Source: Bolinopsis microptera (lineage: Eukaryota > Ctenophora > Tentaculata > Lobata > Bolinopsidae). Taken from it: a stretch of 64,000 bases of DNA. Made by a program: the position numbers and the translations under genes. The stretch covers positions 3,258,845 to 3,322,844 of the forward strand of contig NC_087084.1 of assembly GCF_026151205.1 (NCBI RefSeq), read 5' to 3'. Positions 30,545 to 43,899 of this stretch are shown piece by piece (positions within the stretch are counted from its first letter, which is position 1; each line of letters opens with the position of its first letter). The notes beneath the pieces are model-generated. The model was not told the DNA's origin. It was given only the letters and a program-made list of their open reading frames with translations, and made no database searches.

Positions 30545-32386
30545 TCAACTCCCGGACAGTTTCTCTCTAGAGTGACTAATCATATGGGTCTGTAAACTAA
30601 TTGAATGGCTAGCCCTGTAGTCACACAAACTACAAGAATAAGGTTTCTCTCCGGTGTGTGTTCGTTTATGAGAAGCAAGAGTGCCGCTCTGTGCGGCTGA
30701 GTAGCTACAAATATCACATTTATAAGGTTTCTCTCCGGTGTGTATTCGCTTGTGAGAAGTCAGTTTGTCACTTTCCGTGGCTGAGTAGCTAAAAATATCA
30801 AAATTATAAGGTTTCTCCCCAGTGTGTGTTCGTTTGTGAGAAGCAAGAGCGGCACTTTGCGAGGCTGAATAGCTACAAATATAACATTTATAAGGTTTCT
30901 GATTATCTCCAATGTGGGTTCGTTTGTGATGAATAAGAGAGCCAATTCGGTTGGCTGAGTAGCTAAAAACATCACATTTATAAGGTTTCTTTCCGGTGTG
31001 GGTTCGTTTGTGACGAATAAGAGTGCCAATTCGCGCGGCTGAGTAGCTACAAATATCACATTTATAAGATTTCTCTCCAGTGTGTGTTCGTTTGTGATTA
31101 GTAAGATGGCTACTTCCCGTGGCTGAGTAGCTACAAACATCACATTTATAAGGTTTCTCTCCAGTGTGTGTTCGTTTGTGATAAGTAAGATTGCTACTTG
31201 TCGTGGATGAGTAGCTACAAATATCACATTTATAAGGTTTCTCTCCAGTGTGTGTTCGTTTGTGAGAAGCAAGAGTGCCACTTTCCGTGGCTGAGTAGCT
31301 ACAAATATCACATTTATAAGGCTTCTCCCCAGTGTGTTTTCGTTTGTGAGAAGCAAGAGCGCCACTTTGCGAGGCTGAGTAGCTACAAACATCACATTTA
31401 TAAGGTTTCTCTCCAGTGTGTGTTCGTTTGTGATTAGTAAGATTGCTACTTGTCGTGGATGAGTAGCTACAAATATCACATTTATAAGGTTTCTCTCCAG
31501 TGTGTGTTCGTTTGTGAGAAGCAAGAACGCCACTTTGCGCGGCTGAGTAGCTACAAATATCACATTTATATGGTTTTTTACCGTGTTGGGTTCGGAAATG
31601 GCTCTTCAAATCGCTTGATCGGCTAGCTCTATAGTCACACAAAGTACATGGATAGGGTCTCTCTCCAGTGTGTGTTCGTTTGTGAGAAGCAAGAGCGCCA
31701 CTTAGCGAGGCTGAGTAGCTACAAATATCACATTTGTAAGGTTTCTCTCCAGTGTGTTTTCGTTTGTGACAAATAAGATTGCTAATTTGCGTGGCTGAGT
31801 AGCTACAAACATCACATTTATAAGGTTTCTCTCCAGTGTGTATTCGTTTGTGAGAAGCAAGAGTGCCACTTCTCGAGGATGTGTAGCTACAAACATCACA
31901 TTTATAAGGTTTCTCTCCAGTACGAGTCGACATGTACTTCTTTAAATTGCGTTCAGACAGAACAGTATCTCCAATATTAATAGATTGGGAGATATCCACA
32001 ATGCTTTGAGGGTTGGTATTCAGAGGATCATTAGAAAGAGAGGAGCTGGGACTTGCATTACATTCACCGTCTAGAGGTTCACTTTTTATAGTCGTGTCAC
32101 AAATCTCCGCTTTATACACTGGCAATACTTCTATTTTTGTTCCTTCAGTGTTTAAATACAATTGTGCAGTTCCATTTCCAAGTTCGAAATTTTCAGCTGT
32201 TAAATCTTCGGTCTTTATTTCGAGGTCAAGGTGATATTTTGTGTCATCTTCAAACTTTGACGCGTTATTTGGTAGAAGGATTGTAGTTGACTGAAAGGTG
32301 TCGATGTCTGATAGTGATACTTCTTTTTTAACGAACCCCTCCACATCTTGTTGTCCACATTCTGCCATTCTGAATGGTGTTATCAT
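30545..32386 (-). CDS. C2H2 zinc-finger gene 3, intact, 16 fingers
   Basis: About 613 residues from ATG 32386; the reading frame extends two codons further up but starts there with TTG. Residues 1-160 are the family N-terminal domain with three psi-K-x-E motifs (VKKE, IKTE, IKSEP). Sixteen C2H2 units follow (C-x2-C-x12-H-x3-H) with TGEKPY linkers. The motif is C-x-Y-x-A rather than the usual C-x3-F. Finger 12 reads CDVF and finger 14 NFDIF, so they lack one and both cysteines. Some linkers are widened (GDNQKP). C-terminus HMISHSREKLSGS is shared with gene 8. Likely a sequence-specific nuclear DNA-binding protein, probably SUMO-regulated. No KRAB, SCAN or BTB seen. Confidence 0.88.
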   Translation of the reverse strand: MITPFRMAECGQQDVEGFVKKEVSLSDIDTFQSTTILLPNNASKFEDDTKYHLDLEIKTEDLTAENFELGNGTAQLYLNTEGTKIEVLPVYKAEICDTTIKSEPLDGECNASPSSSLSNDPLNTNPQSIVDISQSINIGDTVLSERNLKKYMSTRTGEKPYKCDVCSYTSSRSGTLASHKRIHTGEKPYKCDVCSYSATQISNLICHKRKHTGEKPYKCDICSYSASLSGALASHKRTHTGERPYPCTLCDYRASRSSDLKSHFRTQHGKKPYKCDICSYSAAQSGVLASHKRTHTGEKPYKCDICSYSSTTSSNLTNHKRTHTGEKPYKCDVCSYSASQSGALASHKRKHTGEKPYKCDICSYSATESGTLASHKRTHTGEKPYKCDICSYSSTTSSNLTYHKRTHTGEKPYKCDVCSYSATGSSHLTNHKRTHTGEKSYKCDICSYSAARIGTLIRHKRTHTGKKPYKCDVFSYSANRIGSLIHHKRTHIGDNQKPYKCYICSYSASQSAALASHKRTHTGEKPYNFDIFSYSATESDKLTSHKRIHTGEKPYKCDICSYSAAQSGTLASHKRTHTGEKPYSCSLCDYRASHSISLQTHMISHSREKLSGS

Positions 32387-33530
32387 TACCAAATAAAGTT
32401 GATTTTTAAGTACAGACCGTAACGTTTATTGTAATAACTTTTCAACTACCATCTATTTTTGAATCGATGTAATCTAAACTAAGTAAAATTGTCTCATTGA
32501 GTTATGACCTTAAATGTTACTGATCAGAATTTGATTTATAGGACGAACAATTAAAATTTAAAATCAAACAATTGTATAGCTCTGACAATAAAGTGTTTGA
32601 TAAAATATCTGCAATAAGTAGGTCCCAAATGTTTACACATAATAAAAGTATTCATGACAATTGACAATACTAATAGCACAGAGCCTTTAACTTTAAATTT
32701 AATAACGGGAGAAGCTGTTTTTCAGGCATTAAGGCTCATGGAAAGTCGTTCAGCAGGTTTATTTTTAGTTCTAATTTATAATGTCAAAGTTGACAGGAAC
32801 AAGAAATACTTATGTGGAGGTTTTAAAGAAAAAACCTCCATATAAAAGCGAGCAACTGATTTCATTCTCGGTATCATTTTGCATTTGCGGACGGTTATTC
32901 AAATTAACATCATTTCCTTTTGTTTGAAAAAGAGAGACACTGAAAGCAGTCCACTCTATCCATGGTGGGTTTTGGTCCACTTACTATATATGTAACTACT
33001 ACTAGTCTAGAACCATGAGGTTCAAGGTTGATGCCCTCCTGGTGATACGAAGGGTTTTCAATTTTAAGACTCAAGGCAACTATGGTAGAGGGGGTTAAAA
33101 ATGAGTAAAATTCTCCTATGTAATTTATGAGTGGCTCACAAAGCCAATTTGGAATTGTCTAAATACTGCACGAGTAAGCATTAGATTTACAAATTTAATG
33201 CTTCCAAGTCAAATGAGACAGATGGTATTGGTGGTAAAAATAAAACTGATAATAAGTTATTGTATCAAGTAAAGATGTCTGTAAAGCTTTTCAAAACTTG
33301 TTAATTTTCGGTAATATTAAGCAAGAAAAATATAAGGCATGCGAATAAAATTTCGTCAATAACATTTCTGCTCGAACTAAACAAGCTAATAAATAGTATT
33401 TCAAAACTATAAGTATTAACGACTAGCTGTTATTTTACTTGGTTCCAGTATGCAGTATAACTATAACATATAACTACAAATTAACACGTGTGAGATATGA
33501 CTTCGAATGACTATAATTATAATTCACCGT
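32387..33530. other. Spacer between zinc-finger genes 3 and 4
   Basis: Family spacer: hairpin at about 32811-32845, ACTATATATGTAACTACT near 32982, then the downstream block shared by genes 3-8. No gene. Confidence 0.6.
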
Positions 33531-33536
33531 TCTTTT

Positions 33537-34291
33537 TCAACTCCAGGACAGTTTCTCTCTAGAGTGACTCATCATATGGGTCTGCAAACTAATTGAATGG
33601 CTAGCCCTGTAGTCACACAAACTACAAGAATAAGGTTTCTCTCCGGTGTGTGTTCGTTTATGAGAAGCAAGAGTGCCACTCTGCGCGGCTGAGTAGCTAC
33701 AAATATCACATTTATAAGGTTTCTCTCCGTGCGTGTTTTTGTTTGTGAGAAGTAAGAGCGGCACTTTGCGAGGCTGAATAGCTACAAATATAACATTTAT
33801 AAGGTTTCTGATTATCTCCAGTGTGTGTTAGTTTGTGATGAATAAGAGAGCCAATTCGGTTGGCTGAGTAGCTACAAACATCACTTTTATAGGGTTTCTT
33901 TCCGGTGTGTATTCGCTTGTGACAAATAACAGCGCAAATTCGTTTGGCTGAGTAGCTACAAATATCACATTTATAAGGTTTTTCCCCGGTGTGTATTCGT
34001 TTGTGAGAAGTAAGATTGCCACTTTTTGCGATTGAGTAGCTACAAATATCAAATTTATATGGTTTTTTACCGTCGTGGGTTCGGAAATGGCTCTTCAAAT
34101 CGCTTGATCGGCTAGCTCTATAGTCACACAAAGTACATGGATAAGGTCTCTCTCCAGTGTGTGTTCGTTTGTGAGAAGCAAGAGCGGCACTTTGCGTGGT
34201 TGAGTAGCTACAAATATCACATTTATAAGGTTTCTCTCCGGCGTGTTTTCGTTTGTGAGAAGCAAGATTGCCACTTCTCGATGCTGTGTAA
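33537..34291 (-). pseudogene. Out-of-frame 3' half of zinc-finger gene 4
   Basis: About eight more fingers in two frames (34301-34095, 34131-33712, 33764-33537), interrupted near 33725 where KPYKCDIC is preceded by a broken linker (HARRETL in the other frame). Ends in the family C-terminus SHSREKLSWS. Shows that the ancestor of gene 4 had the same end as genes 3 and 8. Confidence 0.7.
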
Positions 34292-35728
34292 CTACAAACA
34301 TTTATAAGGTTTCTTTCCAGTGTGTATTCGCTTGTGATAAGTCAGATTGTCACTTTCCGTGGCTGAGTAGCTAAAAATATCACATTTATAAGGTTTTTCC
34401 CCGGTGTGTATTCGTTTGTGAGAAGCAAGATTGCCACTTTTTGCGGTTGAGTAGCTACAAATATCACATTTATAAGGTTTCTCTCCAGTGTGTATTCGCT
34501 TGTGATAAGTAAGATTGCTACTTGTCGCGGTTAAGTAGCTACAAATATCACATTTATAAGGTTTCTGATTCTCTCCAGTGTGGGTTCGTTTGTGACGAAT
34601 AAGAGTTTCAATTCGCACGGCTGAGTAGCTACAAATATCACATTTATAAGGTTTCTGATTCTCTCCAGTGTGTGTTCGTTTGTGAGAAGCGAGATGGCTA
34701 CTTGTCGCGGTTGAGTAGTTACAAATATCACATTTAAAAGGTTTCTGATTCCCTCCAGTGTGTGTTCGTTTGTGAGAAGCAAGATGGCTACTTTCCGTGG
34801 CTGAGTAGCTACAAATATCACATTTATAAGGTTTCTCTCCAGTGTGTTTTCGTTTGTGACAAATAAGATTGCTACTTTCCGTGGCTGAGTAACTACAAAT
34901 ATCACATTTATAAGGTTTCTCTCCAGTGTGTGTTCGTTTGTGAGAAGCAAGATGGCTACTTTGCGAGGCTGAGTAGCTACAAACATCACATTTATAAGGT
35001 TTCTCTCCAGTGTGTGTTCGCTTGTGAGAAGCAAGATTGCCACTTTGCGAGGCTGAGTAGCTACAAACATCACATTTAAAAGGTTTCTCTCCAGTGTGCA
35101 TTCGTTTGTGAGAAGCAAGAGCGCCACTTTGCGAGGCTGAGTAGCTACAAATATCACATTTATAAGGTTTCTCTCCGGCGTGTTTTCGTTTGTGAGAAGC
35201 AAGAGCGCCACTTCTCGAGGATGTGTAACTACAAACATCACATTTATAAGGTTTCTGTCCAGTACGAGTCGACATGTACTTCTTTAAATTGCGTTCAGAC
35301 AGAACAGTTTCTCCAATATTAATAGATTGGGAGATATCCACAATGCTTTGAGGGTTGGTATTCAGAGGATCATTAGAAAGAGAGGAGCTGGGACTTGCAT
35401 TACATTCACCGTCTAGAGGTTCACTTTTTATAGTCGTGTCACAAATATCCGCTTTAAACACTGGCAATACTTCTATTTTTGTTCCTTCAATGTTTAAATA
35501 CAATTGTGCAGTTCCATTTCCAATTTCGTAATGTTCAGCTGTTAAATCTTCGGCCTTTATTTCGAGGTCAAGGTGATATTTTGTATCATCTTCAAACTTG
35601 GACGCGTTATTTGGTAGAAGGATTGTAGTTGACTGAAAGGTGTCGATGTCTAATACTTCTTTTTTTACGAACTCTTCCAGTTCCACATCTTGTTGTCCAC
35701 ATTCTGCCATTCTGAATGGTGTTATCAT
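34292..35728 (-). CDS. C2H2 zinc-finger gene 4, truncated by frameshift
   Basis: From ATG 35728 (MITPFRMAE; an in-frame ATG at 35800 would add 24 unrelated residues). N-terminal domain then eleven fingers, the last with CDIF in place of C-x2-C. Linkers TGENQKP or TGGNQKP occur three times. The frame ends GKKPYKCL*, because five bases present in the paralogues (ATCAC of CATCACATTTATAAGG, ~34300) are missing. Fingers continue out of frame to 33540. If translated, a functional 10-finger protein is possible. Confidence 0.7.
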   Translation of the reverse strand: MITPFRMAECGQQDVELEEFVKKEVLDIDTFQSTTILLPNNASKFEDDTKYHLDLEIKAEDLTAEHYEIGNGTAQLYLNIEGTKIEVLPVFKADICDTTIKSEPLDGECNASPSSSLSNDPLNTNPQSIVDISQSINIGETVLSERNLKKYMSTRTGQKPYKCDVCSYTSSRSGALASHKRKHAGEKPYKCDICSYSASQSGALASHKRMHTGEKPFKCDVCSYSASQSGNLASHKRTHTGEKPYKCDVCSYSASQSSHLASHKRTHTGEKPYKCDICSYSATESSNLICHKRKHTGEKPYKCDICSYSATESSHLASHKRTHTGGNQKPFKCDICNYSTATSSHLASHKRTHTGENQKPYKCDICSYSAVRIETLIRHKRTHTGENQKPYKCDICSYLTATSSNLTYHKRIHTGEKPYKCDICSYSTAKSGNLASHKRIHTGEKPYKCDIFSYSATESDNLTYHKRIHTGKKPYKCL

Positions 35729-35800
35729 TAGTATTACCAAATAAAGTTGATGTTTAAGTACAGAGTACATACCGTAACGTTTATTGTAATAACTTTTCAA

Positions 35801-36925
35801 CTTTTCAACTATAAAAAAACTACCATCTATTTTTGAATCGATGTAATCTAAAGTAAGTAATATTGCCTCATTGAGTCACGACCTTAAATGTTACTGATCG
35901 GAATTTTGATTTATAGGACAAACAATTAAAATTTAAAACCAAACAATTGTATAGCTCTGACAATAAAGTGTTTGATAAAATATCAACGAGTATGTCCCAA
36001 ATGTTTACACATAATAAAAGTATTCATGACAATTAATAAATAGCCAATAGCACAGAACCTTTAACTTTAAATTTAATAACGGGAGAAGCTGTTTTTCAGG
36101 CATTAAGGCTCATGGAAAGTCGTTCAGCAGGTTTATTTTTTGTTCAAAACATTCTAATTTATAATGTCAAAGTTGACAGGAATAAGAAATACTTATGTGG
36201 AGGTTTTAAAGAAAAAACCCCCATATAGAAGCGAGCAACCGATTTCATTCTCGGTATCATTTTGCATTTGCGGACGGTTATTCAAATTAACATCATTTCC
36301 TTTTGTTTGAAAAAGAGAGACACTGAAAGCGGTCCATTCTATCCATGGTAGGTTTTGGTCAACTTACTATATATGTAACTACTACTAGTCTAGAACCATG
36401 AGGTTGATGCCCCCCTGGTGATACGAGGGGTTTTCAATTTTAAGGGTAAAGGCAACTATGGTAGAGGGGGTTAAAAATGAGTCATATTCTCCAATGTAAT
36501 TTATGAGTGGCTCACAAAGCCAATTTAAAATTGTCTAAATACTGCACGAGTAAGCATTAGATTTACAAATTTAATGCTTGCAAGTCAAATGAGACAGATG
36601 GTATTGGTGGTACTGGTAAAAATAAAACTGATAATAAGTTATTGTATCAAGTAAAGATGTCTGTAAAGCTTTTCAAAACTTGTTAATTTTCGGTAATATT
36701 AAGCAAGAAAAATATAAGGCATGCGAATAAAATTTCGTCAATAACATTTCTGCTTGAACTAAACAAGCTAATAAGTAGTATTTCAAAACTATAAGTATTA
36801 AAGACTAGCTGTTATTTTACTTGGTTCCAGTATCCAGTATAACTATAACATATAACTACAAATTAACACGTGTGAGATATGACTTCGAATGACTATAATT
36901 CACCGTTTTTATTTCAACTCCCGGA
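35801..36925. other. Spacer between zinc-finger genes 4 and 5
   Basis: Family spacer with hairpin at ~36195-36228 (imperfect: CCCCCATATAGAAG on the right arm). No gene. Confidence 0.6.
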
Positions 36926-36929
36926 CAGT

Positions 36930-37484
36930 TTCTCTCTAGAGTGACTCATCATATGGGTCTGTAAACTAATTGAATGGCTAGCCCTCTAGTTACACAAACT
37001 ACAAGAATAAGGTTTCTCTCCGGTGTGTGTTCGTTTGTGAGAAGCAAGAGTGCCACTCTGCGAGGCTGAATAGCTACAAATATAACATTTATAAGGTTTC
37101 TGATTATCTCCAGTGTGTGTTCGTTTGTGATGAAGAAGAGAGCCAATTCGGTTGGCTGAGTAGCTACAAACATCACATTTATAAGGTTTCTCTACAGTGT
37201 GTGTTCGTTTGTGACAAATAAGACTGCTACTTTGCGTGGCTGAGTAGCTACAAATATCACATTTATAAGGTTTCTGATTATCTCCAGTGTGTGTTCGTTT
37301 GTGATGAATAAGAGAGCCAATTCGGTTGGCTGAGTCGCTAAAAACATCACATTTATAAGGTTTCTCTACAGTGTGTGTTCGTTTGTGACAAATAAGACTG
37401 CTACTTTGCGTGGCTGAGTAGCTACAAATATCACATTTATAAGGTTTCTCTCCGGTGTGGGTTCGTTTGTGACGAATAAGAGTT
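36930..37484 (-). pseudogene. Out-of-frame 3' part of zinc-finger gene 5
   Basis: At least six fingers, with a tandemly duplicated pair (ATQSSSLICH + ANRIGSLIHH, GDNQKP linkers). Ends LCN*: TAC of the paralogues' CDYRA has become TAG (~36990), so there is a nonsense change as well as the upstream frameshift. Confidence 0.65.
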
Positions 37485-38516
37485 TCAATTCGCGCGGCTA
37501 AGTAGCAACAAATATGAAATATCACATTTATAAGGTTTCTCTCCAGTGTGTGTTCGTTTGTGAGAAGCAAGAGCGCCACTTTGCGAGGCTGAGTAGCTAC
37601 AAACATCACATTTATAAGGTTTCTCTCCAGTGTGTTTTGGTTTGAGACGAATAAGATTGCTAATTTGCGTGGCTGAGTAGCTACAAACATCACATTTATA
37701 AGGTTTCTCTCCAGTGTGTGTTCGTTTGTGATTAGTAAGACTGCTACTTGTCGCGGCTGAGTAGCTACAAACATCACATTTAAAAGGTTTCTCTCCAGTG
37801 TGTTTTCGTTTGTGAGAAGCAAGAGCGCCACTTCTCGAGGATGTGTAGCTACAAACATCACATTTATAAGGTTTCTCTCCGGTGTGGGTTCGTTTGTGAC
37901 AAATAAGAGTTTCAATTCGCGCGGCTGAGTAGCTACAAATATCACATTTGTAAGGTTTCTCTCCAGTGTGTGTTCGTTTGTGAGAAGCAAGATGGCTACT
38001 TTGTGAGGCTGAGTAGCTACAAACATCACATTTATAAGGTTTCTCTCCAGTACGAGTCGACATGTACTTCTTTAAATTGCGTTCAGACAGAACAGTATCT
38101 CCAATATTAATAGATTGGGAGATATCCACAATGCTTAGAGGGTTGGTATTTAGAGAATCATTAGAAAAAGAGGAGCTGGGACTTGCATTACATTTACATT
38201 CACCGTCTAGAGGTTCACTTTTTATAGTCGTGTCACAAATCTCCGCTTTATACACTGGCAATACTTCTATTTTTGTTCCTTCAGTGTTTAAAAACAATTG
38301 CGCAGTTCCATTTCCAAGTTCAAAATGTTCAGCTGTTAAATCTTCGGTCTTTATTTCGAGGTCAAGGTGATATTTTGTGTCATCTTCAAACTTGGACGTG
38401 TTATTTGGTAGAAGGATTGTAGTTGACTGAAAGGTGTCGATGTCTGATACTTCTTTTTTAACGAACCTCTCCACATCTTGTTGTCCACATTCTGCCATTC
38501 TGAATGGTGTTATCAT
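37485..38516 (-). CDS. C2H2 zinc-finger gene 5, truncated by frameshift
   Basis: From ATG 38516. N-terminal domain with a KCNAS insertion (GECKCNASPSSS), then six fingers; the fifth reads LIRLKPKH and has lost its first histidine. A 7-bp tandem duplication (AAATATG/AAATATC, 37511-37524) shifts the frame and the protein ends in ISYLLLLSRAN. Fingers continue out of frame to 36990. Confidence 0.65.
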   Translation of the reverse strand: MITPFRMAECGQQDVERFVKKEVSDIDTFQSTTILLPNNTSKFEDDTKYHLDLEIKTEDLTAEHFELGNGTAQLFLNTEGTKIEVLPVYKAEICDTTIKSEPLDGECKCNASPSSSFSNDSLNTNPLSIVDISQSINIGDTVLSERNLKKYMSTRTGEKPYKCDVCSYSASQSSHLASHKRTHTGEKPYKCDICSYSAARIETLICHKRTHTGEKPYKCDVCSYTSSRSGALASHKRKHTGEKPFKCDVCSYSAATSSSLTNHKRTHTGEKPYKCDVCSYSATQISNLIRLKPKHTGEKPYKCDVCSYSASQSGALASHKRTHTGEKPYKCDISYLLLLSRAN

Positions 38517-39260
38517 TACCAAATAAAGTTGATGTTTAAGTACAGACCGTAACGTTTATTGTAATAACTTTTCAACTACCATCTATTTTTGAATCGATGT
38601 AATCTAAACTTAAAGTAAGTAAAATTGTCTCATTGAGTCATGACCTTAAATCTTACTGATCAGAATTTTGATTTATAGGACAAACAATTAAAATTTAAAA
38701 CCAAACAATAGTATAGCTCTGACAATAAAGTGTCTGATAAAATATGAACGAGTAGGTCCCAAATGTTTACACATATAATAAAAGTAAACATGGCTATAGC
38801 CAATAGCACAGGGCCTTTAACTTTAAATTTAATAACGGGAGAAGCTGTTTTTCAGGCATTAAGGCTCATGGAAAGTCGTTCAGCAGGTTTATTTTTTGTT
38901 CAAAACATTCTAATTTATAATGTCAAAGTTGACAGGAATAAGAAATACTTATGTGGAGGTTTTAAAGAAAAAACCTCCACATAAAAGCGAGCGACCGATT
39001 TCATTCTCGGTATCATTTTGCATTTGCGGACGGTTATTCAAATTAATATCATTGACATTTCCTTTTGTTTGGAAAAGAGAGACACTGGCAGCGGTCCACT
39101 CTACCCATGATGGGTTTTGGTTAAATTACTATATATAGTTATAAATATATATAATTATATAACTAGGCTAGAACCATGAGGTTGATGCCTCCCCCCAATT
39201 GTCTTTTAGTTTTCTAAGCCTTTTCTAAAAAAAGGCTTAGAAAACTAGATTTATTTACCT
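38517..39260. other. Spacer upstream of zinc-finger gene 5
   Basis: Contains the perfect hairpin TTATGTGGAGGTTTTaaagaAAAAACCTCCACATAA (38949-38985), a TATATA run (39129-39165) and the TTTTCTAAGCC hairpin (39208-39247). Near-identical to the spacer at 27,470-27,950. Confidence 0.6.
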
Positions 39261-39279
39261 CATTTTACCTCATTTTACC

Positions 39280-40784
<1,505 letters not shown>

Positions 40785-42195
40785 TACCAAATAAAGTTGA
40801 TGTTTTCAAGTACAGACTGTACCAATCTATTTTTAGAATCGATGTAATCTAATTCTAAAGCAAGTAGAAGTGCCTCATTGAGTCATGACCTTATGTTACT
40901 GATCAAAATTTTGATTTATAGGACAAACAATTAAAATTTAAAACCAAACAATAGTATAGCTCCGACAATAAAATGTCTGATAAAAATAAAATATGAACGA
41001 GTAGGTCCTAAATGTTTACACTTACAGTTACACATAATAAAAGTAGAAATGACCATAGCCAATACTAATAGCACAGAGCCTTTTATAATTCTAAATTTAA
41101 TAACGGCAGAAGCAAGAAGTTTTGCAGACTTGGTTTGGGATGATATTCAAAACTAGAAAGTGACAGTTTTTTAACTTGTCATTCCGCCATACCTTCAATC
41201 TGTTTATGAACAGACTGTGTCACTACTAAAAGGAACACGGAAACTAAAAGTAAAACGGCCGGAATCATAGTGTTGGCAAGCATGACCGACCGTTGCCCTC
41301 ATTACATACCTTCCAAACCATTACCACATACTAATAGTAATATGCCCCTTTACTGTTTTTCAGGCATTAAATTTAAGTCTCATTGAACGTCGTTCAGCAG
41401 GTTTATTTTTATTTCAAAACATTCCAATTTAATGTCAAAGATGACAGGAATAAGAAATAGTTATGTGGAGGTTTTTAGGAAAAAACCTCCACATAAAAGC
41501 GAGCGATTAATTTCATTCTCGGTATCACTATCATTTTGCATTTGCGGACGGTAATTTAAATTAATATCATTTCCTTTTGTTTGTAAAAGAGACACTGGCA
41601 GCGGTCCACTCTACCCATGATGGGTTTTGGTCAAATTACTATATATGTAACTAGGCTAGAACCATGAAGTTGAAGCCTCCCCCACCCCCAAATTGTCTGG
41701 TAAAATGAGTGGTTTTCAATTTTAAGACTCAGGGCAACGATGGTAGAGGGGGTTAAAAATGAGTCAAATTATCCAATGTAATTTATGAGTAGCTCACAAA
41801 ACAAATTTGAAATTGTCTAAATAGCAATAGATTAACAAATTTAACGCTTGCAAACTGCAATTAATTCCCAGTCAAATGAGACAGATGGTATTGGTGGTAC
41901 AACTAAAACTGATAATAAGTTATTGTATCAAGTTAAAAGATGTCTGTAAAACTTTTCAAAATTTGTTAATTTTCGGTAATATTAAGCAAGAAAAATATAA
42001 TTATAAGGCATGCGAATAAAATTTTGTCAATAACATTTCTGCTCGAAGTAAACAAGCTAATAAGTAATATTTCAAAACTATAAGTATTAACGACTAGCTG
42101 TTATTTCACTTGGTTCCAGTATGCAGTATAACTATAAGTATAACATATAACTACAAATTAACACGTGTGAGGTATGACTTCGAATGACTATAATT
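40785..42195. other. Spacer between zinc-finger genes 6 and 7
   Basis: Matches 29,140-30,540 along its length, including GCAGACTTGGTTTGGGATGA and the CCTCCACATAA hairpin (~41461-41497). No gene. Confidence 0.6.
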
Positions 42196-42204
42196 CACCA
42201 ATCT

Positions 42205-42381
42205 ATTTCAACTCCCGGACAGTTTCTCTCTAGAGTGACTCATCATATGGGTCTGTAAACTAATTGAATGGCTAGCCCTGTAGTCACACAAACTACAAGA
42301 ATAAGGTTTTTCTCCGGTGTGTGTTCGTTTATGAGAAGCAAGAGTGCCACTATGCGCGGCTGAGTAGCTACAAATATCACA
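42205..42381 (-). pseudogene. Terminal fingers of gene 7 beyond the stop
   Basis: [10 protein letters not shown] finger and the final CSLCDYRASHSISLQTH finger with SHSREKLSGS remain open in the same frame after the TAA. Confidence 0.7.
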
Positions 42382-43899
42382 TTAATAAGGTTTCTTTCCA
42401 GTGTGTTTTCGTTTGTGAGAAGTCAGTTTGTCACTTTCCGTGGCTGAGTAGCTAAAAATATCAAAATTATAAGGTTTCTTTCCACTTCCAGTGTGTTTTC
42501 GTTTGTGAGAAGTCAGTTTGTCACTTTCCGTGGCTGAGTAGCTAAAAATATCAAAATTATAAGGTTTCTCCCCAGTGTGTGTTCGTTTGTGAGAAGCAAG
42601 AGCGGCACTTTGCGCGGCTGAGTAGCTACAAATATCACATTTATAAGGTTTCTCTCCGGTGTGGGTTCGTTTGTGACGAATAAGAGTTTCAATTCGCGCG
42701 GCTGAGTAGCTACAAATATCACATTTATAAGGTTTCTCTCCAGTGTGTGTTCGTTTGTGAGAAGCAAGATGGCTACTTTCCGTGAATGAGTAGCTACAAA
42801 TATCACATTTGTAAGGTTTCTCTCCAGTGTGTATTCGCTTGTGATAAGTAAGATTGCTACTTGTCGCGGTTGAGTAGCTACAAATATCACATTTATAAGG
42901 TTTCTGATTCTCTCCAGTGTGGGTTCGTTTGTGACAAATAAGAGTTTCAATTCGCGCGGCTGAATAGCTACAAAAATCACATTTATAAGGTTTCTGATTC
43001 TCTCCAGTGTGTGTTTGTTTGTGAGAAGCAAGATGGCTACTTGTCGCGGTTGAGTAGCTACAAATATCACATTTATAAGGTTTCTGATTCTCTCCAGTGT
43101 GTGTTCGTTTGTGAGAAGCAAGATGGCTACTTTCCGTGGCTGAGTAGCTACAAATATCACATTTATAAGGTTTCTCTCCAGTGTGTTTTCGTTTGTGACA
43201 AATAAGATTGCTAATTTGCGTGGCTGAGTAGCTACAAACATCACATTTAAAAGGTTTCTCTCCAGTGTGTATTCGTTTGTGAGAAGCAAGAGCGCCACTT
43301 TGCGAGGCTGAATAGCTACAAATATCACATTTATAAGGTTTCTCTCCGGCGTGTTTTCGTTTGTGAGAAGCAAGAGCGCCACTTTTCGAGGATGTGTAAC
43401 TACAAACATCACATTTATAAGGTTTTTTTCCAGTACGAGTTGACATGTACTTCTTTAAATTGCGTTCAGACAGAACAGTATCTCCAATATTAATAGATTG
43501 GGAGGTATCCACACTGCTTTGAGGGTTGGTATTCAGAGGATCATTAGAAAGAGAGGAGCTGGGACTTGCATTACATTCACCGTCTAGAGGTTCACTTTTT
43601 ATATTCGTGTCACAAATCTCCGCTTTATACACTGGCAATACTTCTATTTTTGTTCCTTCAGTGTTTAAATACAATTGTGCAGTTCCATTTCCAATTTCGT
43701 AATGTTCAGCTGTTAAATCTTCGGCCTTTATTTCGAGGTCAAGGTGATATTTTGTATCATCTTCAAACTTGGACGCGTTATCTGGTAGAAGGATTGTAGT
43801 TGACTGAAAGGTGTCGATGTCTGATAGTGATACTTCTTTTTTAACGAACCTCTCCACATCTTGTTGTCCACATTCTGCCATTCTGAATGGTGTTATCAT
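42382..43899 (-). CDS. C2H2 zinc-finger gene 7, premature stop near the end
   Basis: From ATG 43899. N-terminal domain (VKKE, IKAE, IKSEP), ten good fingers and two degenerate ones (NFDIF twice, in tandem with an added GSGKK linker). Ends HTGKKPY*: the AAA codon of the paralogues is TAA (CATTAATAAGG, ~42384). Only two fingers plus the tail are lost, so function may be retained. Confidence 0.75.
   Translation of the reverse strand: MITPFRMAECGQQDVERFVKKEVSLSDIDTFQSTTILLPDNASKFEDDTKYHLDLEIKAEDLTAEHYEIGNGTAQLYLNTEGTKIEVLPVYKAEICDTNIKSEPLDGECNASPSSSLSNDPLNTNPQSSVDTSQSINIGDTVLSERNLKKYMSTRTGKKPYKCDVCSYTSSKSGALASHKRKHAGEKPYKCDICSYSASQSGALASHKRIHTGEKPFKCDVCSYSATQISNLICHKRKHTGEKPYKCDICSYSATESSHLASHKRTHTGENQKPYKCDICSYSTATSSHLASHKQTHTGENQKPYKCDFCSYSAARIETLICHKRTHTGENQKPYKCDICSYSTATSSNLTYHKRIHTGEKPYKCDICSYSFTESSHLASHKRTHTGEKPYKCDICSYSAARIETLIRHKRTHTGEKPYKCDICSYSAAQSAALASHKRTHTGEKPYNFDIFSYSATESDKLTSHKRKHTGSGKKPYNFDIFSYSATESDKLTSHKRKHTGKKPY

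Noticed and set aside
34531-35241. Long ORFs reading [20 protein letters not shown] repeats in the zinc-finger cluster
   Set aside because: Shadow frame of C2H2 repeats, present wherever finger arrays are; no independent coding signal.
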